NCBI GenBank assembly: GCA_963829585.1 | Contig: CAWHJD010000014.1 | Location: forward strand, 1-64,000 | Reading direction: 5' to 3' | DNA: 64,000 nucleotides | Origin: Sva-07 sp963829585 | GTDB taxonomy: Bacteria; Actinomycetota; Acidimicrobiia; Acidimicrobiales; Ilumatobacteraceae | Part shown: one piece after another, positions 25,119 through 35,304 of the stretch | Layout: each line of letters opens with the position of its first letter | How positions within the stretch are numbered: the stretch's first letter is position 1 | Notes under the pieces: model-generated | What the model was told of the DNA's origin: nothing | Databases searched by the model: none | What the model saw: only the letters and a program-made list of their open reading frames with translations | Position numbers and translations under genes: made by a program

Positions 25119-27085
25119 GTGCGTCTTCGATCCGTTCTCGCCCGTGCGACGTTGGTCGCAGCTGTCGTCGCAAGTACGGTCGTGACGGCCGTCATCGAAC
25201 CCGTCGGTTCTGTCTCGGCGGCGGGTGCCACCAGTGCGTACGTGGCGATGCCCGTGTCTCAACGTCTGGTTGACACTCGGCTCACCTCACCGCTGGCACC
25301 CGGCGGCTCACTCTCGGTGAGCGTCACGGGTGCGGCGCCGCTCCCGGCCGCCGGCACGGTCACCGCAGCGGTACTGAATCTGACGGTGACTGCGCCGTTC
25401 GGTGCCGGCTACTTCACCGTGTGGCCGCACACCAGCGCTCGGCCGGAGGCATCGAACCTCAACATCGACGAACTCCTGTCGCTGGCCGGAGGAGCGGTCC
25501 CCAACCTGGTGACGGTACCTGTCGGGTCTGACGGTGTGGTCGACGTCTACAGCAGTGGCGGCGGCAACGTCATCGTCGATCTCCTCGGCTACTACACGGC
25601 GGCCGACACCGCTACAGCGGGTCGATTCGAGTCGCTGCCTGCGCCCACGCGGGTCATGGACACGCGCCGTGTCGCCACGTTCGCCCCCGGAGAGACGCGG
25701 GGGTTCACGATCCCCGGTGCGGCCGGAGCGAACGCTGTTGCCGTCAACCTCACCTCCGTGACGACACGGCCGGGTTACTGGCAGGTGTACCCGATGGGCG
25801 GTGCCGTGCCGGCGACGTCGAACCTGAACTCCCCAGCCGGGCGGGAACGCCGTTGCCGCCAACCAGGCCATCGTCACCGTCGATGCCGGTGGAGGGATCA
25901 ACATCTACTCCGAGCAGGGCGGCGACCTGATCATCGACCTCGTCGGCACCTACACGGGCGCCGGCGCACCGCCGAGCTCGGTCGGCCTGTTCGTGCCGAC
26001 CACGTCGCCGACACGGATCGTCGACACCCGCGTCCCGTTGCTCAACCCGCTCGGCGGCACGCAGCGTCCCGAGCCGGCGTGGAGCTTCGAGGTTCCCGTT
26101 TCCAGCAACCCGGCGATCGGGCGGTCGGACGTCTCGGCGGTCGTGCTGAATGCCACGAGCGCTGGGACTCTCACCACCGGCTACATCACGGTGGGAACCG
26201 CCGGTGCGACGGCTCCCGGTGAGCGACCCTCCACGTCGACCATGAACGTCGTGCGTCCGGGCCAGGTCCTCGCCAATCACGCCATCGTCCCGGTGTCGAC
26301 CCGAGGATTCTCGATGTTCACCGAGGCGGGTGGTGACATGATCGCCGACCTCGCCGGGTACTTCCTCGGGAGCCCTTCGGCGGCGTCGTTCGGCGGTCCC
26401 GTCAACGCCCCGTCACCCACGTGTGCGACACCGAAGGTCGGCTATCCGGCGGCTCCCGTCGGGCCGATCGTGTGGGGATCGTCGCGCGCCTCGGTGGCGA
26501 CGCTGCAGAGCCGACTCTCGTCACTCGGGCTTCTGGAACGCCGGCACCGACGGTGGGTACGGCCTCACGACGGTCCAGGCCGTGATGGCCTTCCAGAAGT
26601 GGAAGGGGCTGCCGGCGACCACCGTCGTCGACGTCGCGACCGCCGCTGCCTTGAACCTGCAGGTCTGCCGTCCCGGAGCCCGCACGACCAGTGGCACCGT
26701 CTTCGAGGTCGACAAGGGCAAGCAGATCGCCTACGTGGTCCAGAACGGTCAGACGCGCTTCATCTTCAACGTCTCCACCGGCAACGGGCAGAGCTACGAC
26801 GAAGAGGACCAGAAGAACGCCGGCAGCCGGGTCATCGGGATCGCCACCACACCGACCGGTACGTTCCGCACCTATCGAGAGAGCGATGTCGCCCGGTACG
26901 AGAGTGACCTGGGCACGCTCTACCGACCCAAGTTCGTCGTGGGCGGCATCGCCGTCCACGGCGCCCGGAGCGTGCCGAACTATCCGGCGTCACACGGTTG
27001 TATCCGTGTGGTCAATCCGGTGATGGATCTCATCTGGGGCGAGGACCTGCTCCCACTGCGATCCACCGTGTGGATCTACGACTGA
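25119..27085 (+). CDS. Secreted L,D-transpeptidase with three actinobacterial beta repeats (two frameshifts)
   Basis: About 655 residues. A signal peptide (RLRSVLARATLVAAVVAS) precedes three copies of a ~120-residue beta domain with RLVDTR/RVMDTR/RIVDTR starts and VIVDLLGYY-type ends. A PG_binding_1 domain follows (ASVATLQSRLSSLG... VMAFQKWKGLPAT). Then comes an L,D-transpeptidase (YkuD) domain with the catalytic SHGCIRVVN (Cys in H-G-C-I-R) near the C-terminus. It should crosslink peptidoglycan outside the cell. Frame changes near 25840 (one extra C) and 26535 (one extra G) split an otherwise intact gene. Confidence 0.85.
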
Positions 27086-27089
27086 CGCG

Positions 27090-27523
27090 TCAGTCGAACA
27101 GCGCTTCGTTCAGCCTGCGGAGCCGGGCCACCAGCGTGTCGATGACGTGCATGGCGATGTCGGGCTCTTCGTGGAGCAGCGTGCGCATGTTCCATGCCGA
27201 CAACCCGAGTGTGTCGAGTTCGCTGGTCGCGACGATCGCCGCCGAACGGGGACTGCCGTCGAGCACACTCATCTCACCGAAGTGGTCGCCAGGTCCGAAC
27301 GTGGCGACGCGACTCGTTGCGGATCCGCGCCTCGGCGGTACCGCTGACGACGATGTACAACCGGCCGAACCGTCCCGACGAATCCGCATCGATCACCGTC
27401 TCGTCCGACACCGAAGTGATACGGCTTGGTCTGCTGAGCGATCCGTGCGAGCGTCTTGTCGTCGAGGCCCGCGAACAAGCCGACACCCCGAAGTGAGGCC
27501 ACTGTGCTGTCTTCTTGCTTCAT
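27090..27523 (-). CDS. Stand-alone cyclic-nucleotide-binding protein (two frameshifts)
   Basis: About 144 residues in three frames. Pieces in order: VASLRGVGLFAGLDDKTLAR, then ETVIDADSSGRFGRLYIVVS and FGPGDHFGEMSVLDGSPRSA followed by AIVATSELDTLGL and a C-terminal helix. The cassette keeps both the Glu (GEMS) and the Arg (PRSAAI), so cAMP/cGMP binding is likely. This contrasts with the protein at 18966. It has no DNA-binding domain. The N-terminal phrase (GLFAGLDDKTLARIA) is typical of the family. It sits between the L,D-transpeptidase and the MerR gene. Confidence 0.75.
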
Positions 27524-27597
27524 GGTGACTCCTTGCCGTCGGAAGTGCCGAGACTACTCACTGTTGACGCGGCGGTCCGAACTCCGTAGTGTCGATC

Positions 27598-27631
27598 GTC
27601 TCACACAGCCGTAACTACGGTCGTGTGAGAC
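27598..27631. promoter_or_regulatory. Long dyad upstream of the MerR gene
   Basis: The outer arms GTCTCACAC (27598-27606) and GTGTGAGAC (27623-27631) are perfect complements, with inner arms CCGTA and TACGG. The dyad is 34 bases overall with two mismatched pairs. It sits in the divergent gap before the MerR gene at 27687. MerR regulators bind such dyads in their own promoters, so an autoregulatory operator is likely. Confidence 0.55.
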
Positions 27632-27686
27632 GTGCGACGTGTTCGGACAGGTCGTGATGTTGGGCGAAATGAACCGGAGGAACCTC

Positions 27687-28173
27687 GTGCAGAACACGTC
27701 AGACGACTCCGCAGCGACCGCTGCGGAACTCGGATACAGCGGAACCCAGACGGCCAAGGTCGTGGGCATCTCGTATCGTCAACTCGATTACTGGGCACGG
27801 ACCGACCTCATCCGGCCATCGCTGAGCGACGCCACGGGGAGTGGGAGTCGGCGGGCCTACTCGTACAACGACCTGCTGGAGCTCAAGGCGATCAAGAAGC
27901 TGCTCGACGCGGGCATCAAGCTCGAGCAGGTGCGCAAGGTCTTCGAGTATCTCCGCCAACACGTCTCGACCGACATCGCTGCAGCCCACATCGTGATCGA
28001 CGGCGGCAGCGTCATGCTCTGCGACGGCGACCAGCTCGTCGACGTCCTCAAGAATGGTCAGGGCGTCCTCAACGTGCTGTCACTCGGTGGGGTCCGCGAG
28101 GAACTCGAAGCCGATCTGGCCCCGACGTCGGCCGATCGCGGTCGACATCGACGACCACCGCCGCACGGGATGA
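27687..28173 (+). CDS. MerR-family regulator (Rv1830-like; one frameshift)
   Basis: About 161 residues. The N-terminus is a MerR HTH (GYSGTQTAKVVGISYRQLDY, WARTDLIRPSL, GSGSRRAYSYNDLLELKAIK). The C-terminus is a conserved effector-like region (AAHIVIDGGSVMLCDGDQLV, LKNGQGVLNVLSLGGVREEL). The GTG at 27687 follows GGAGGAAC, a strong ribosome site. Near 28130 the frame shifts; the alternative frame reads AVDIDDHRRTG and stops at TGA 28171, overlapping the gcvT ATG. The apparent MerR-GcvT fusion is therefore an artefact. The gene is the counterpart of Rv1830. Confidence 0.85.
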
Positions 28174-29220
28174 CGCTCAAGCGTTCGCCACTCGACGCCG
28201 AGCACCGGTCGCTCGGTGCGACGATGGTCGAGTTCGGGGGCTGGGAGATGCCGATCGCGTATCCGTCGGGCACCATCGACGAACACCTGGCGTGCCGCAA
28301 CCGAGCCGTCATGTTCGACGTGTCGCATCTCGGCACCGTGCGTGTCGAGGGCGCCGACGCCTTCGACACGCTCCAGGCGACGCTGACCAACGATCTCGCC
28401 AAGATCGCGCCGGGCCGCGCCCAGTACACGCATCTGCTCGATCCCGTGGATGCGTCGGTGGTCGACGACATCATCGTCTGGTGGCACTCCGACGGAGTGT
28501 TCGACGTGATGCCGAACGCGTCCAACACCAGCGGTGTCCGCGCGGCCATCGGTGGCACGGACACGACGAGTTCCCGGGCCGTCATCGCTGTCCAGGGCCC
28601 CCAGGCCAAGGAGCTGGTGGCCACCGTCTTTCCCGAAGCCGGCGCGATCGGCCGATTCCGGGTTGCCACGGGCGACTGGCGCGGTGTCGAGTGCGCCGTG
28701 GCCGGTACCGGCTACACGGGCGAGGCAGGCGTCGAGATCGCCGTGCCGACTGATGCGGCTGCGGACTCTGTGGCGGGCTCTCCTCGAAGCGGAGATCACG
28801 CCCGCCGGGCTCGGAGCACGTGACACGTTGCGGCTCGAAGCCGCGCTGCCCCTGCACGGTCACGAGCTCGGTGCCGGGATCACCTCGCTGCAGGCAGGTC
28901 TCGGCTGGGTCGTGGCCTGGGACAAGCCGTCGTTCGTGGGCCGCGATGCGGCCGTTGCCGAACGTGATCGCGGCATCACCCGACGGCTGATGGGAATCGC
29001 GACCGAGGGCCGACGTCCGACGCGGGCCGGCTGTGTCGTGTCGATCGACGGTGTCGCGGTGGGTGAAGTGACGAGCGGCAACTATTCGCCGGTGCTCGGC
29101 CACGGCATCGCCTTGGCGTTCCTGCCACCACAGACAGAACTCGGGACCGCCGTGATCGTCGACGTCCGTGGAAAGCCGGTCCCCGGCACCGTCGTCGAGA
29201 CGCCCTTCGTGCAGCGCTGA
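28170..29220 (+). CDS. gcvT: Glycine cleavage system T protein (aminomethyltransferase; one frameshift)
   Basis: About 349 residues. KRSPLDAEHRSLGATMVEFG, GWEMPIAY, VMFDVSHLGTVRVEG and the GRAQYTHLLDP segment are followed in the next frame by LLEAEITPAGLGARDTLRLE, then ALPLHGHEL and the KPSFVGRDA and TSGNYSPVLG parts of the GCV_T C-terminal domain. The frame changes near 28758, where an extra T occurs before CTG. It transfers the methylene group to tetrahydrofolate and frees ammonia. Its ATG overlaps the MerR stop (ATGA), so the two are translationally coupled. Confidence 0.93.
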
Positions 29221-29230
29221 CCCGCCCGCC

Positions 29231-29267
29231 ATGAGCGAAGCGACCGGACGTCGGTCGCTTCGCTCAT
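29231..29267. terminator. Bidirectional terminator hairpin
   Basis: The arms ATGAGCGAAGCGACCG (29231-29246) and CGGTCGCTTCGCTCAT (29252-29267) are perfect complements with a five-base loop (GACGT). It lies 10 bases after the gcvT stop and before the converging Lys/Ala-rich gene. This is the strongest stem in the window. Confidence 0.8.
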
Positions 29268-29284
29268 CGCAGGGCCGTCATGGC

Positions 29285-29953
29285 TCAGGACGGTGCGGCC
29301 CGCTTCTTCGCCGGCGCCTTCTTCGCGGGCGCCTTCTTGGCCGCTCGCTTCTTGGTGGGCGCCTTCTTCGCCGCCGCCTTCCTCGCGGGTGCAGCCTTCT
29401 TCGCCGCCGGCACCGGGGCGGGCGGGTGGACGACCTTGGTTTCGGTGGTGATCGTGCGGGTCGACGGGGGAGGGGACTGGCTGCGACTCCCCGGTACGCG
29501 GAATCCGCCGAAGAGGCCACCGGCCGACTCCGCCAGCTGTGTCAACGGGCTCAGGCGGTGCGACACCTCGACGAGCAGGTCGGAGAACTGGCCGATCTGT
29601 GACGGAAGCTGTGCGAACGCCGGCGTGCTGAGGGTGTCGGCGAGACGGTTGAGCCCGGGAGCGACGGCCATCGCCGGTCCGCTGACCACCTGCATCATCT
29701 CGTCGGCGATCCTGACCGTACGGGTCACCTGGGGGATGGCGGCACGGATCGGTTCCTCCACATCGGCGAGCAACGAGTTGATGCGCGCGGTCGTCTCGTT
29801 GAGGTTGGCCATCGCACGATTGAAGTTCTCGACGCCCTTCAGGAACTCGTCGACGCCCTTGCGGAACTGCTCGAGCGAGCGCACCGTCGCCGACAACGGT
29901 GTCGCGAACAAGGTGAACAGGTCAGCGAGCGGGTCGTTTCGGTCCTCGGCCAT
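29285..29953 (-). CDS. Helical protein with histone-H1-like Lys/Ala/Pro tail
   Basis: 222 residues. The first ~110 residues are helical with leucine/valine heptads (LADLFTLFATPLSATVRSLE, FNRAMANLNETTARINSLLA). The last ~45 are a basic tail of AKK/KKAP repeats (PAKKAAPARKAAAKKAPTKK and so on), like histone H1 or HctA-type DNA-binding tails. The middle is Pro/Thr-rich. It may bind nucleic acid or polyphosphate-type anions; no family name fits. It converges with gcvT and is co-directional with gcvP, which ends 31 bases upstream of its ATG. Confidence 0.7.
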   Translation of the reverse strand: MAEDRNDPLADLFTLFATPLSATVRSLEQFRKGVDEFLKGVENFNRAMANLNETTARINSLLADVEEPIRAAIPQVTRTVRIADEMMQVVSGPAMAVAPGLNRLADTLSTPAFAQLPSQIGQFSDLLVEVSHRLSPLTQLAESAGGLFGGFRVPGSRSQSPPPSTRTITTETKVVHPPAPVPAAKKAAPARKAAAKKAPTKKRAAKKAPAKKAPAKKRAAPS

Positions 29954-29983
29954 GGCGTCACGCTACTCGGCGCCGCCGAACGG

Positions 29984-32869
29984 CTACCGGCTTGCTGCGG
30001 CGTAGGCCTCCAGCGGTTCGCACGAACACACGAGGTGGCGGTCGCCCTGGGCGCCGTCGATACGCGACACGGCCGGGAAGTACTTCGCCGACCGCAGTCC
30101 GGCGACCGGGAATGCCGCCAGGTCTCGTGAGTACACGCGGTCCCAGTCGCCCAGGAGGTCCTCGGCGGTGTGCGGTGCATGATGGAGCGGGCTGTCCTCG
30201 TGAGCCCACTCTCCTGCACGCCACGCGATCGATCTCGGCTCGAATGGCGATCATCGCCTCACAGAACCGGTCGATCTCGCGCAGGGACTCACTCTCGGTG
30301 GGTTCGACCATGAGCGTGCCGGCGACCGGGAAGCTCATCGTCGGGGCGTGGAAGCCGTAGTCCATCAGGCGCTTCGCGACGTCGTCGACCGTCACGCCGG
30401 TGGCCTTGGTGATCGGGCGGAGGTCGAGGATGCACTCGTGCGCGACGCGACCGTTGGCGCCCCGGTACAGCACCGGGAAGTAGGGGTCGAGGCGCTCGGC
30501 GATGTAGTTGGCAGCGAGGATGGCGATCGTCGTGGCCGTGGTCAGGCCCTCGCCGCCCATCATCTCGATGTACATCCAGGGGATCGGCAGGATGCCCGCC
30601 GAGCCGTACGGGGCCGCCGACACCGCGCCCACGGGCTGATCGTCGCGCAGCGGGTGTCCCGGCATGAACGGGGCGAGGTGCGATCGCACGCCGATCGGGC
30701 CCACGCCGGGGCCGCCACCGCCGTGGGGGATGCAGAACGTCTTGTGGAGGTTGAGGTGGCTCACGTCGGCACCGAACTCGCCCGGGCGGGCGTGGCCGAC
30801 CAGCGCGTTGAGGTTGGCGCCGTCGACGTACACCTGGCCGCCTGCGGCGTGGATCATCTCGCACAAGGTGCCGACCTCGGCCTCGAACACGCCGTGGGTG
30901 GACGGGATAGGTGATCATGGTGGCCGCGAGGCGGTCACCGACCTCGGCGATCTTGGCACGCACGTCGTCGAGGTCGACGTTGCCGGAATCGTCACAGGCC
31001 ACGACCACCACGTCCATGCCCGCCATCACGGCGCTCGCCGCGTTCGTGCCGTGAGCGCTCGACGGGATGAGGCACACCGTCCTCTGGTCGTCGCCGCGTG
31101 AACGGTGATAGGCGCGGATGGCGAGCAACCCTGCGTACTCGCCCTGGCTGCCGGCGTTCGGCTGCAGACTCACGGCGTCGTAGCCCGTGATCGTCGCCAG
31201 ACGTTGCTCGAGGTCGCCGATCAGTTCGAGGTAGCCACTGACCTGGTCGGTCGGGGGCGAAGGGGTGGATGTCGGCGAACTCGGGCCATGTGATCGGCAC
31301 CATCTCGGACGTGGCGTTCAGCTTCATCGTGCACGATCCGAGCGGGATCATCGTGCGGTCGAGTGCCAGGTCCCGGTCGCTGAGACGGCGCAGGTAGCGC
31401 AGCATCTCGTGCTCGCTGTGGTAGCGATCGAAGACCGACTGGGTGAGGAAGTCGTCGGTCCGGCGACCGGTCGGCGGGAGACCGTCGGCCACCTCGTCGT
31501 ACTGTGCCGGCTCGACGGGCGAGCCGCCCAGCGCGGCGACGATGGCTGCCACGTCCTCGATCGTGGTGGTCTCGTCGAACGTCAGACCCACGGTCGTGTC
31601 GTCGACACGCCTGATGTTGTAGCCGGCATCGAGTGCAGCTGCCACGGCGGCCTCAGCCGACGGCACCGACAGGGTCAACGTGTCGAACCACGTGGCATTG
31701 CGCAGCTCGATCCCGCCGGCGGTGAGCCCGGCCGCGGCGATCGAGGTGAGCCGTTGGACCCGTTCGGCGATCCGGGTCAGCCCGTCACGTCCGTGCCACG
31801 CCGCGTAGAACCCGGCGATGTTGGCGAGGAGCACCTGAGCGGTGCAGATGTTCGACGTCGCCTTCTCGCGCCGGATGTGCTGCTCGCGGGTCTGCAGCGC
31901 GAGTCGCAGGGCCGGACGACCGGCGGTGTCGGTGCTGACGCCGACGATGCGTCCGGGCATGGCCCGGGCGGCACGCTCGTGAGCAGCGAGGAACGCCGCG
32001 TGCGGCCCCCCGAAACCCATCGGCACGCCGAACCGTTGTGCGGAGCCGACGGCGATGTCGGCGCCGATCTGACCCGGGGGAGTGGTGAGCACGCAGGCGA
32101 GCGGATCGGTGACGACGACCGCAATGCCACCGTGGGCGTGGACGTCGGCGATGGCCTCGGTCCAGTCGATCACCGACCCCGACGACGTGGGGAGGCTGAA
32201 CAGCGCGCCGAAGAGTCCGTCGGCATGACCCAGCTGGTCGACGTCGCCGACGACGAGTTCGATGCCCACGGGCTCTGCCCGAGTTCGCAGCACGGCGATC
32301 GTCTGCGGGTGGGTGTCGTGGTGGACGAAGAAACGAACGGAATCGGACTTCGATTGGCGGCGCGCCATCGTCATCGCCTCGGCCGCTGCGGTCGCCTCGT
32401 CGAGCAGCGATGCGTTGGCGACGTCGAGCCCGGTCAGCTCGGTCACGAGCGTCTGGAAGTTGAGCAGCGCTTCGAGGCGGCCCTGGCTGATCTCCGGCTG
32501 GTAGGGCGTGTAGGCCGTGTACCAGGCCGGGTTCTCGAGCACGTTGCGGGCGATCACCGGCGGGGTGATCGTGCCGGTGTATCCCATACCGATCAGGCTG
32601 GTCACCCGCTGGTTCTTCGACGCGATGGCACGAAGCCGCTCGAGGGCATCGCGTTCGCCGACTCCTCCCGGGAGCGCGAGTGGGGCGCGAGCGACGATCG
32701 AAGGCGGCATCGTGGCGCGGAGGAGGTCGTCGGTCGACGACATGGCGATGGTCGCCAGCATGTGCGCGACATCTTCGGACGACGGGCCGACGTGCCGGCG
32801 CGTGAACTCGTCGGCTTCGATCAGCTCCGACAGGGGAGCGGATCGGACGGGGGAGATGTGTTCGGACAC
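29984..32869 (-). CDS. gcvP: Glycine dehydrogenase (decarboxylating), P protein (three frameshifts)
   Basis: About 961 residues, normal for the single-chain GcvP. N-terminal FTRRHVGPSSEDVAHMLATI, GYTGTITPPVIARNVLENPA and TPYQPEISQGRLEALLNFQT are followed in later frames by SLQPNAGSQGEYAGLLAIRA and SAHGTNAASAVMAGM. The PLP-lysine region SHLNLHKTFCIPHGGGGPG and C-terminal FHAPTMSFPVAGTLMVEPTE follow. It decarboxylates glycine and loads GcvH. Shifts near 31260 (CCCCC for CCCC), 30905 (CCC for CC) and 30228 split the reading; the true C-terminus ends AAASR at 29984. The GTG start at 32869 follows AGGAGG. Confidence 0.95.
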
Positions 32870-32884
32870 GTGGAAGCCTCCTGG

Positions 32885-33105
32885 ATCGGTCGGACTTCCC
32901 CGGCTGTCATCGGTACCTGAGAGTTTCGTCGAGCGGACTCGACTTTCCCCGTCGGCGGACATCTGGTGTCGACCGAGGTGGTCGACGTGATACCAGTTGA
33001 CACTTTCCAGCGTGCCTCATCCGAGCGGTCCGTGTGCCTGAGAGATTCCGGGGAGGTTGCTCCTTCGGCGCCGTCATGGTTCGACGACTCTCCCGCTCGG
33101 GTGGA
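32885..33105 (-). promoter_or_regulatory. Tandem glycine riboswitch upstream of gcvP
   Basis: Read on the minus strand, aptamer 1 (about 33105 to 33030) has GGGAGAGTCGTC, GCCGAAGGAGCAA and CTCTCAGGCAC. Aptamer 2 (about 32960 to 32890) has GGGGAAAGTCGAG, ACGAAACTCTCAGGTAC and GACAGCCGGGGAAG. The two aptamers are separated by a short linker and the gcvP ribosome site follows. These are the hallmark glycine-aptamer blocks (GGGAGAG and CTCTCAGG). Glycine binding should raise gcvP expression. The second aptamer looks more divergent than the first. Confidence 0.92.
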
Positions 33106-33167
33106 ACGGCGATTCAGTTGTCTGCGCAGCGTATCCGTCGACGGGTCGGTCGAGATGGATCGTGCGC

Positions 33168-35049
33168 TCACGCCCGGGGGGTGGCGTTGCTGCAGGCGTC
33201 GATCGGCTTCACCAGCGGGTAGGGATTGACCGCTGCGCCGCCGGCCGGGTGCACTTCGAAGTGCAGGTGCGGGGTGGCGCTGTTCCCGGTGCTGCCGACG
33301 GTCCCGATGACCTGACCGGCAGTCACCGCAGTGCCCACGGCGATCCCCTCGGCGAACGTGTCCATGTGCAGGTACGTGAAGTACGTGCCGTTGTCGGCCT
33401 GGACCCGCAGTCCGTTACCGGCGAGGGCGCCCGGGAAGTCGTAGTACATCTTCGAGATGGTTCCCGTCACGGCGGCGTACAGCAGCTTGCCCTTGGGGGC
33501 GATGATGTCGAGGCCTTCGTGGAGTCGTCCGCCGCCACGTGGCGCCTGCCAGGTGTCGCCGAACCAGCACTTGCCCTGGACAGGGAAGACATCGATGGTC
33601 ACGGCGACTGCGGCCGGGGGAGCGGGAGCGGGGGCGGGAGCGCTGCCGAGCCGGCCGGCGGTCGCCTCGTCGAGCTTGCCGGTCGGGGTCAGGCCCGAAC
33701 GGCGCTGGAACTCCATGATCGCTCCCGCAGTGGCGGCACCGAACGCGCCGTCGGCGCCGCCGGCGAACGTGAGACCGGCCGCGATGAGGGAATTCTGCAG
33801 CGCCGTGACCCGGGCGCCTCGTTCGCCGTACACCGGGTATCCGGCGGGGGAGGACACACCCTGGGGGGTGGCGGATGGGGTCGCCGAGGGTGCGCCGTGT
33901 GCCACCGAGGCCCAGCGTGACGGCATCCTTCTCCGACACGGCTCCGGTCTGCGGAGTTCCGTTCGTCTTCTGGAAGGCGATCAGTGCAGTACGTGTCGCA
34001 TTGCCGAAGACCCCGTCGGCGCCACCACGCAGCACCAGTCCGGTCGTCATGATCGCCCGCTGCAGTTCCTTGACGAGGTCGCCGGTGGCGCCGACCGTCA
34101 TGCCGACGTAGGGGCCGACCCCACTCGGCGCCGGAGCCGGTGCCGGCGCGGGAGCCGGGGCGGGCGCCGGAGCCGGTGCGGGGGACAGGGCGAGCGCGGC
34201 GATCGACGCGTCGTCGAGGACGCCCGTGGCGGGGAGACCCTTGGAGCTCTGGTATCCCGTCAGTGCGGTGGCCGTCATGGCGCCGAACACGCCGTCGGCA
34301 CCACCGCGCACGGTGATGCCTGCTGCGATGAGCGCCCGTTGGAGGATCTTGACGTTCTCGCCGCGGGCGCCGATGGTCATCCCGGAGAACGAGGGGTTCG
34401 CGGTCGGTGCCGCAGTGGGTGTCGTGGTGGCAGGGGCCGGCGTGGCGGTGGGCGCGGCCCCGAGCTTCAGACGCGAGGACGTGGCGGCGTCGACCTCACC
34501 GGTGACCGGGAGCCCGTTCCAGCGCTGGTAGTTCGACACCGCCGTCTTCGTGGCCTGACCGAAGACACCGTCGGCCCCGCCCGGAACGTAGACGCCCGCG
34601 GCAATCAGAGCCTGTTGGAGTTCGGTGACGCCGGCGCCCTTGGCACCGAGCGTGAGCCCGCCGGGGCTCGCCGCGGGTGCGGCCGGCGCCTCCGAGAGCC
34701 CGAGGGCGGCAGCGGTGGCTGCATCGACGGCCCCGGTGGCAGCAAGGCCGTTGCGTGACTGGAACGCGGTCACGGCGGACTTGGTCGCCGGTCCGAAGAC
34801 GCCGTCGGCGCCTCCGGGTACCTTCACGCCGGCAGCGAGCAGTGCGCTCTGGACCGTCTTGACCTCGTTGCCACGTGCACCCTCACCGAGACCGATGATC
34901 GAGGGGGAGAGTGGTGATTCGATCGCCATGGGCGAGGCCGACACGCTGGTCGGCACGATGCCGAGGACGAGGCCCCCGACGGTTGCCAGGCACAGCCCGC
35001 TCGTGACGAGACGTCGACGGCGTGGCGAACTCTTCAACGCGGACGACAT
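33168..35049 (-). CDS. Secreted protein: five PG_binding_1 repeats plus M23 endopeptidase (one frameshift)
   Basis: About 626 residues. A twin-basic signal peptide (RRRRLVTSGLCLATVGGLVL) precedes five PG_binding_1 modules, each with GADGVFG-type centres (VPGGADGVFGPATKSAVTAF and similar). Pro/Ala linkers join them (one is an APAPAPAPAP stretch). A C-terminal M23 domain follows (GRLHEGLDIIAPKG, TPHLHFEVH). The frame shifts near 33890, after which the fifth module and M23 continue. It binds and probably cleaves peptidoglycan. The start at ATG 35049 has AGAGG 9 bases upstream. Confidence 0.88.
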
Positions 35050-35250
35050 GGGCGGCCTCTGTTCCAACACGAAGATGTGATCGGTCCGCCCGATGTGCGC
35101 CTGAACCCTCGACGAGAAGTCGAGGTCCCCCTACCGTTCAGTCGGTCTTCTGGTTTCCATGAAGCCCCAGCATGCCGGGGGTCGAGGGGAAGGGGTCCAT
35201 CCTTGCCGAGCACGGGTCGCCTGTCCACCCCTCTCAACCCAAACTGACAT
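35050..35250 (-). promoter_or_regulatory. Candidate structured 5' leader of the PG-binding/M23 gene
   Basis: About 200 bases without a gene. Read on the minus strand it has a perfect stem (CCTCGAC/GTCGAGG, 35107-35125, loop TTCTC), a CCCC-GGGG stem around GGCATGCT near 35175, and repeated GGGGTGG/ACCCC tracts. Long structured leaders occur before actinobacterial cell-wall hydrolase genes, including c-di-AMP switches, but the known c-di-AMP switch blocks could not be identified here. The remaining gap to 35304 shows nothing. Confidence 0.35.
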
Positions 35251-35304
35251 AACGAAGATTATGGGCGTTGTGGTCGAACCGGCGACGACGAAGGCAGCGT
35301 CCGA

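Noticed and set aside
27639..28823. Single long frame joining MerR and GcvT
   Set aside because: The natural MerR stop (TGA 28171) and GcvT ATG overlap in another frame; the fusion appears only because of a one-base shift near 28130.
31265..32920. Plus-strand frame over gcvP
   Set aside because: The minus strand is GcvP with clear motifs; the plus frame has none.
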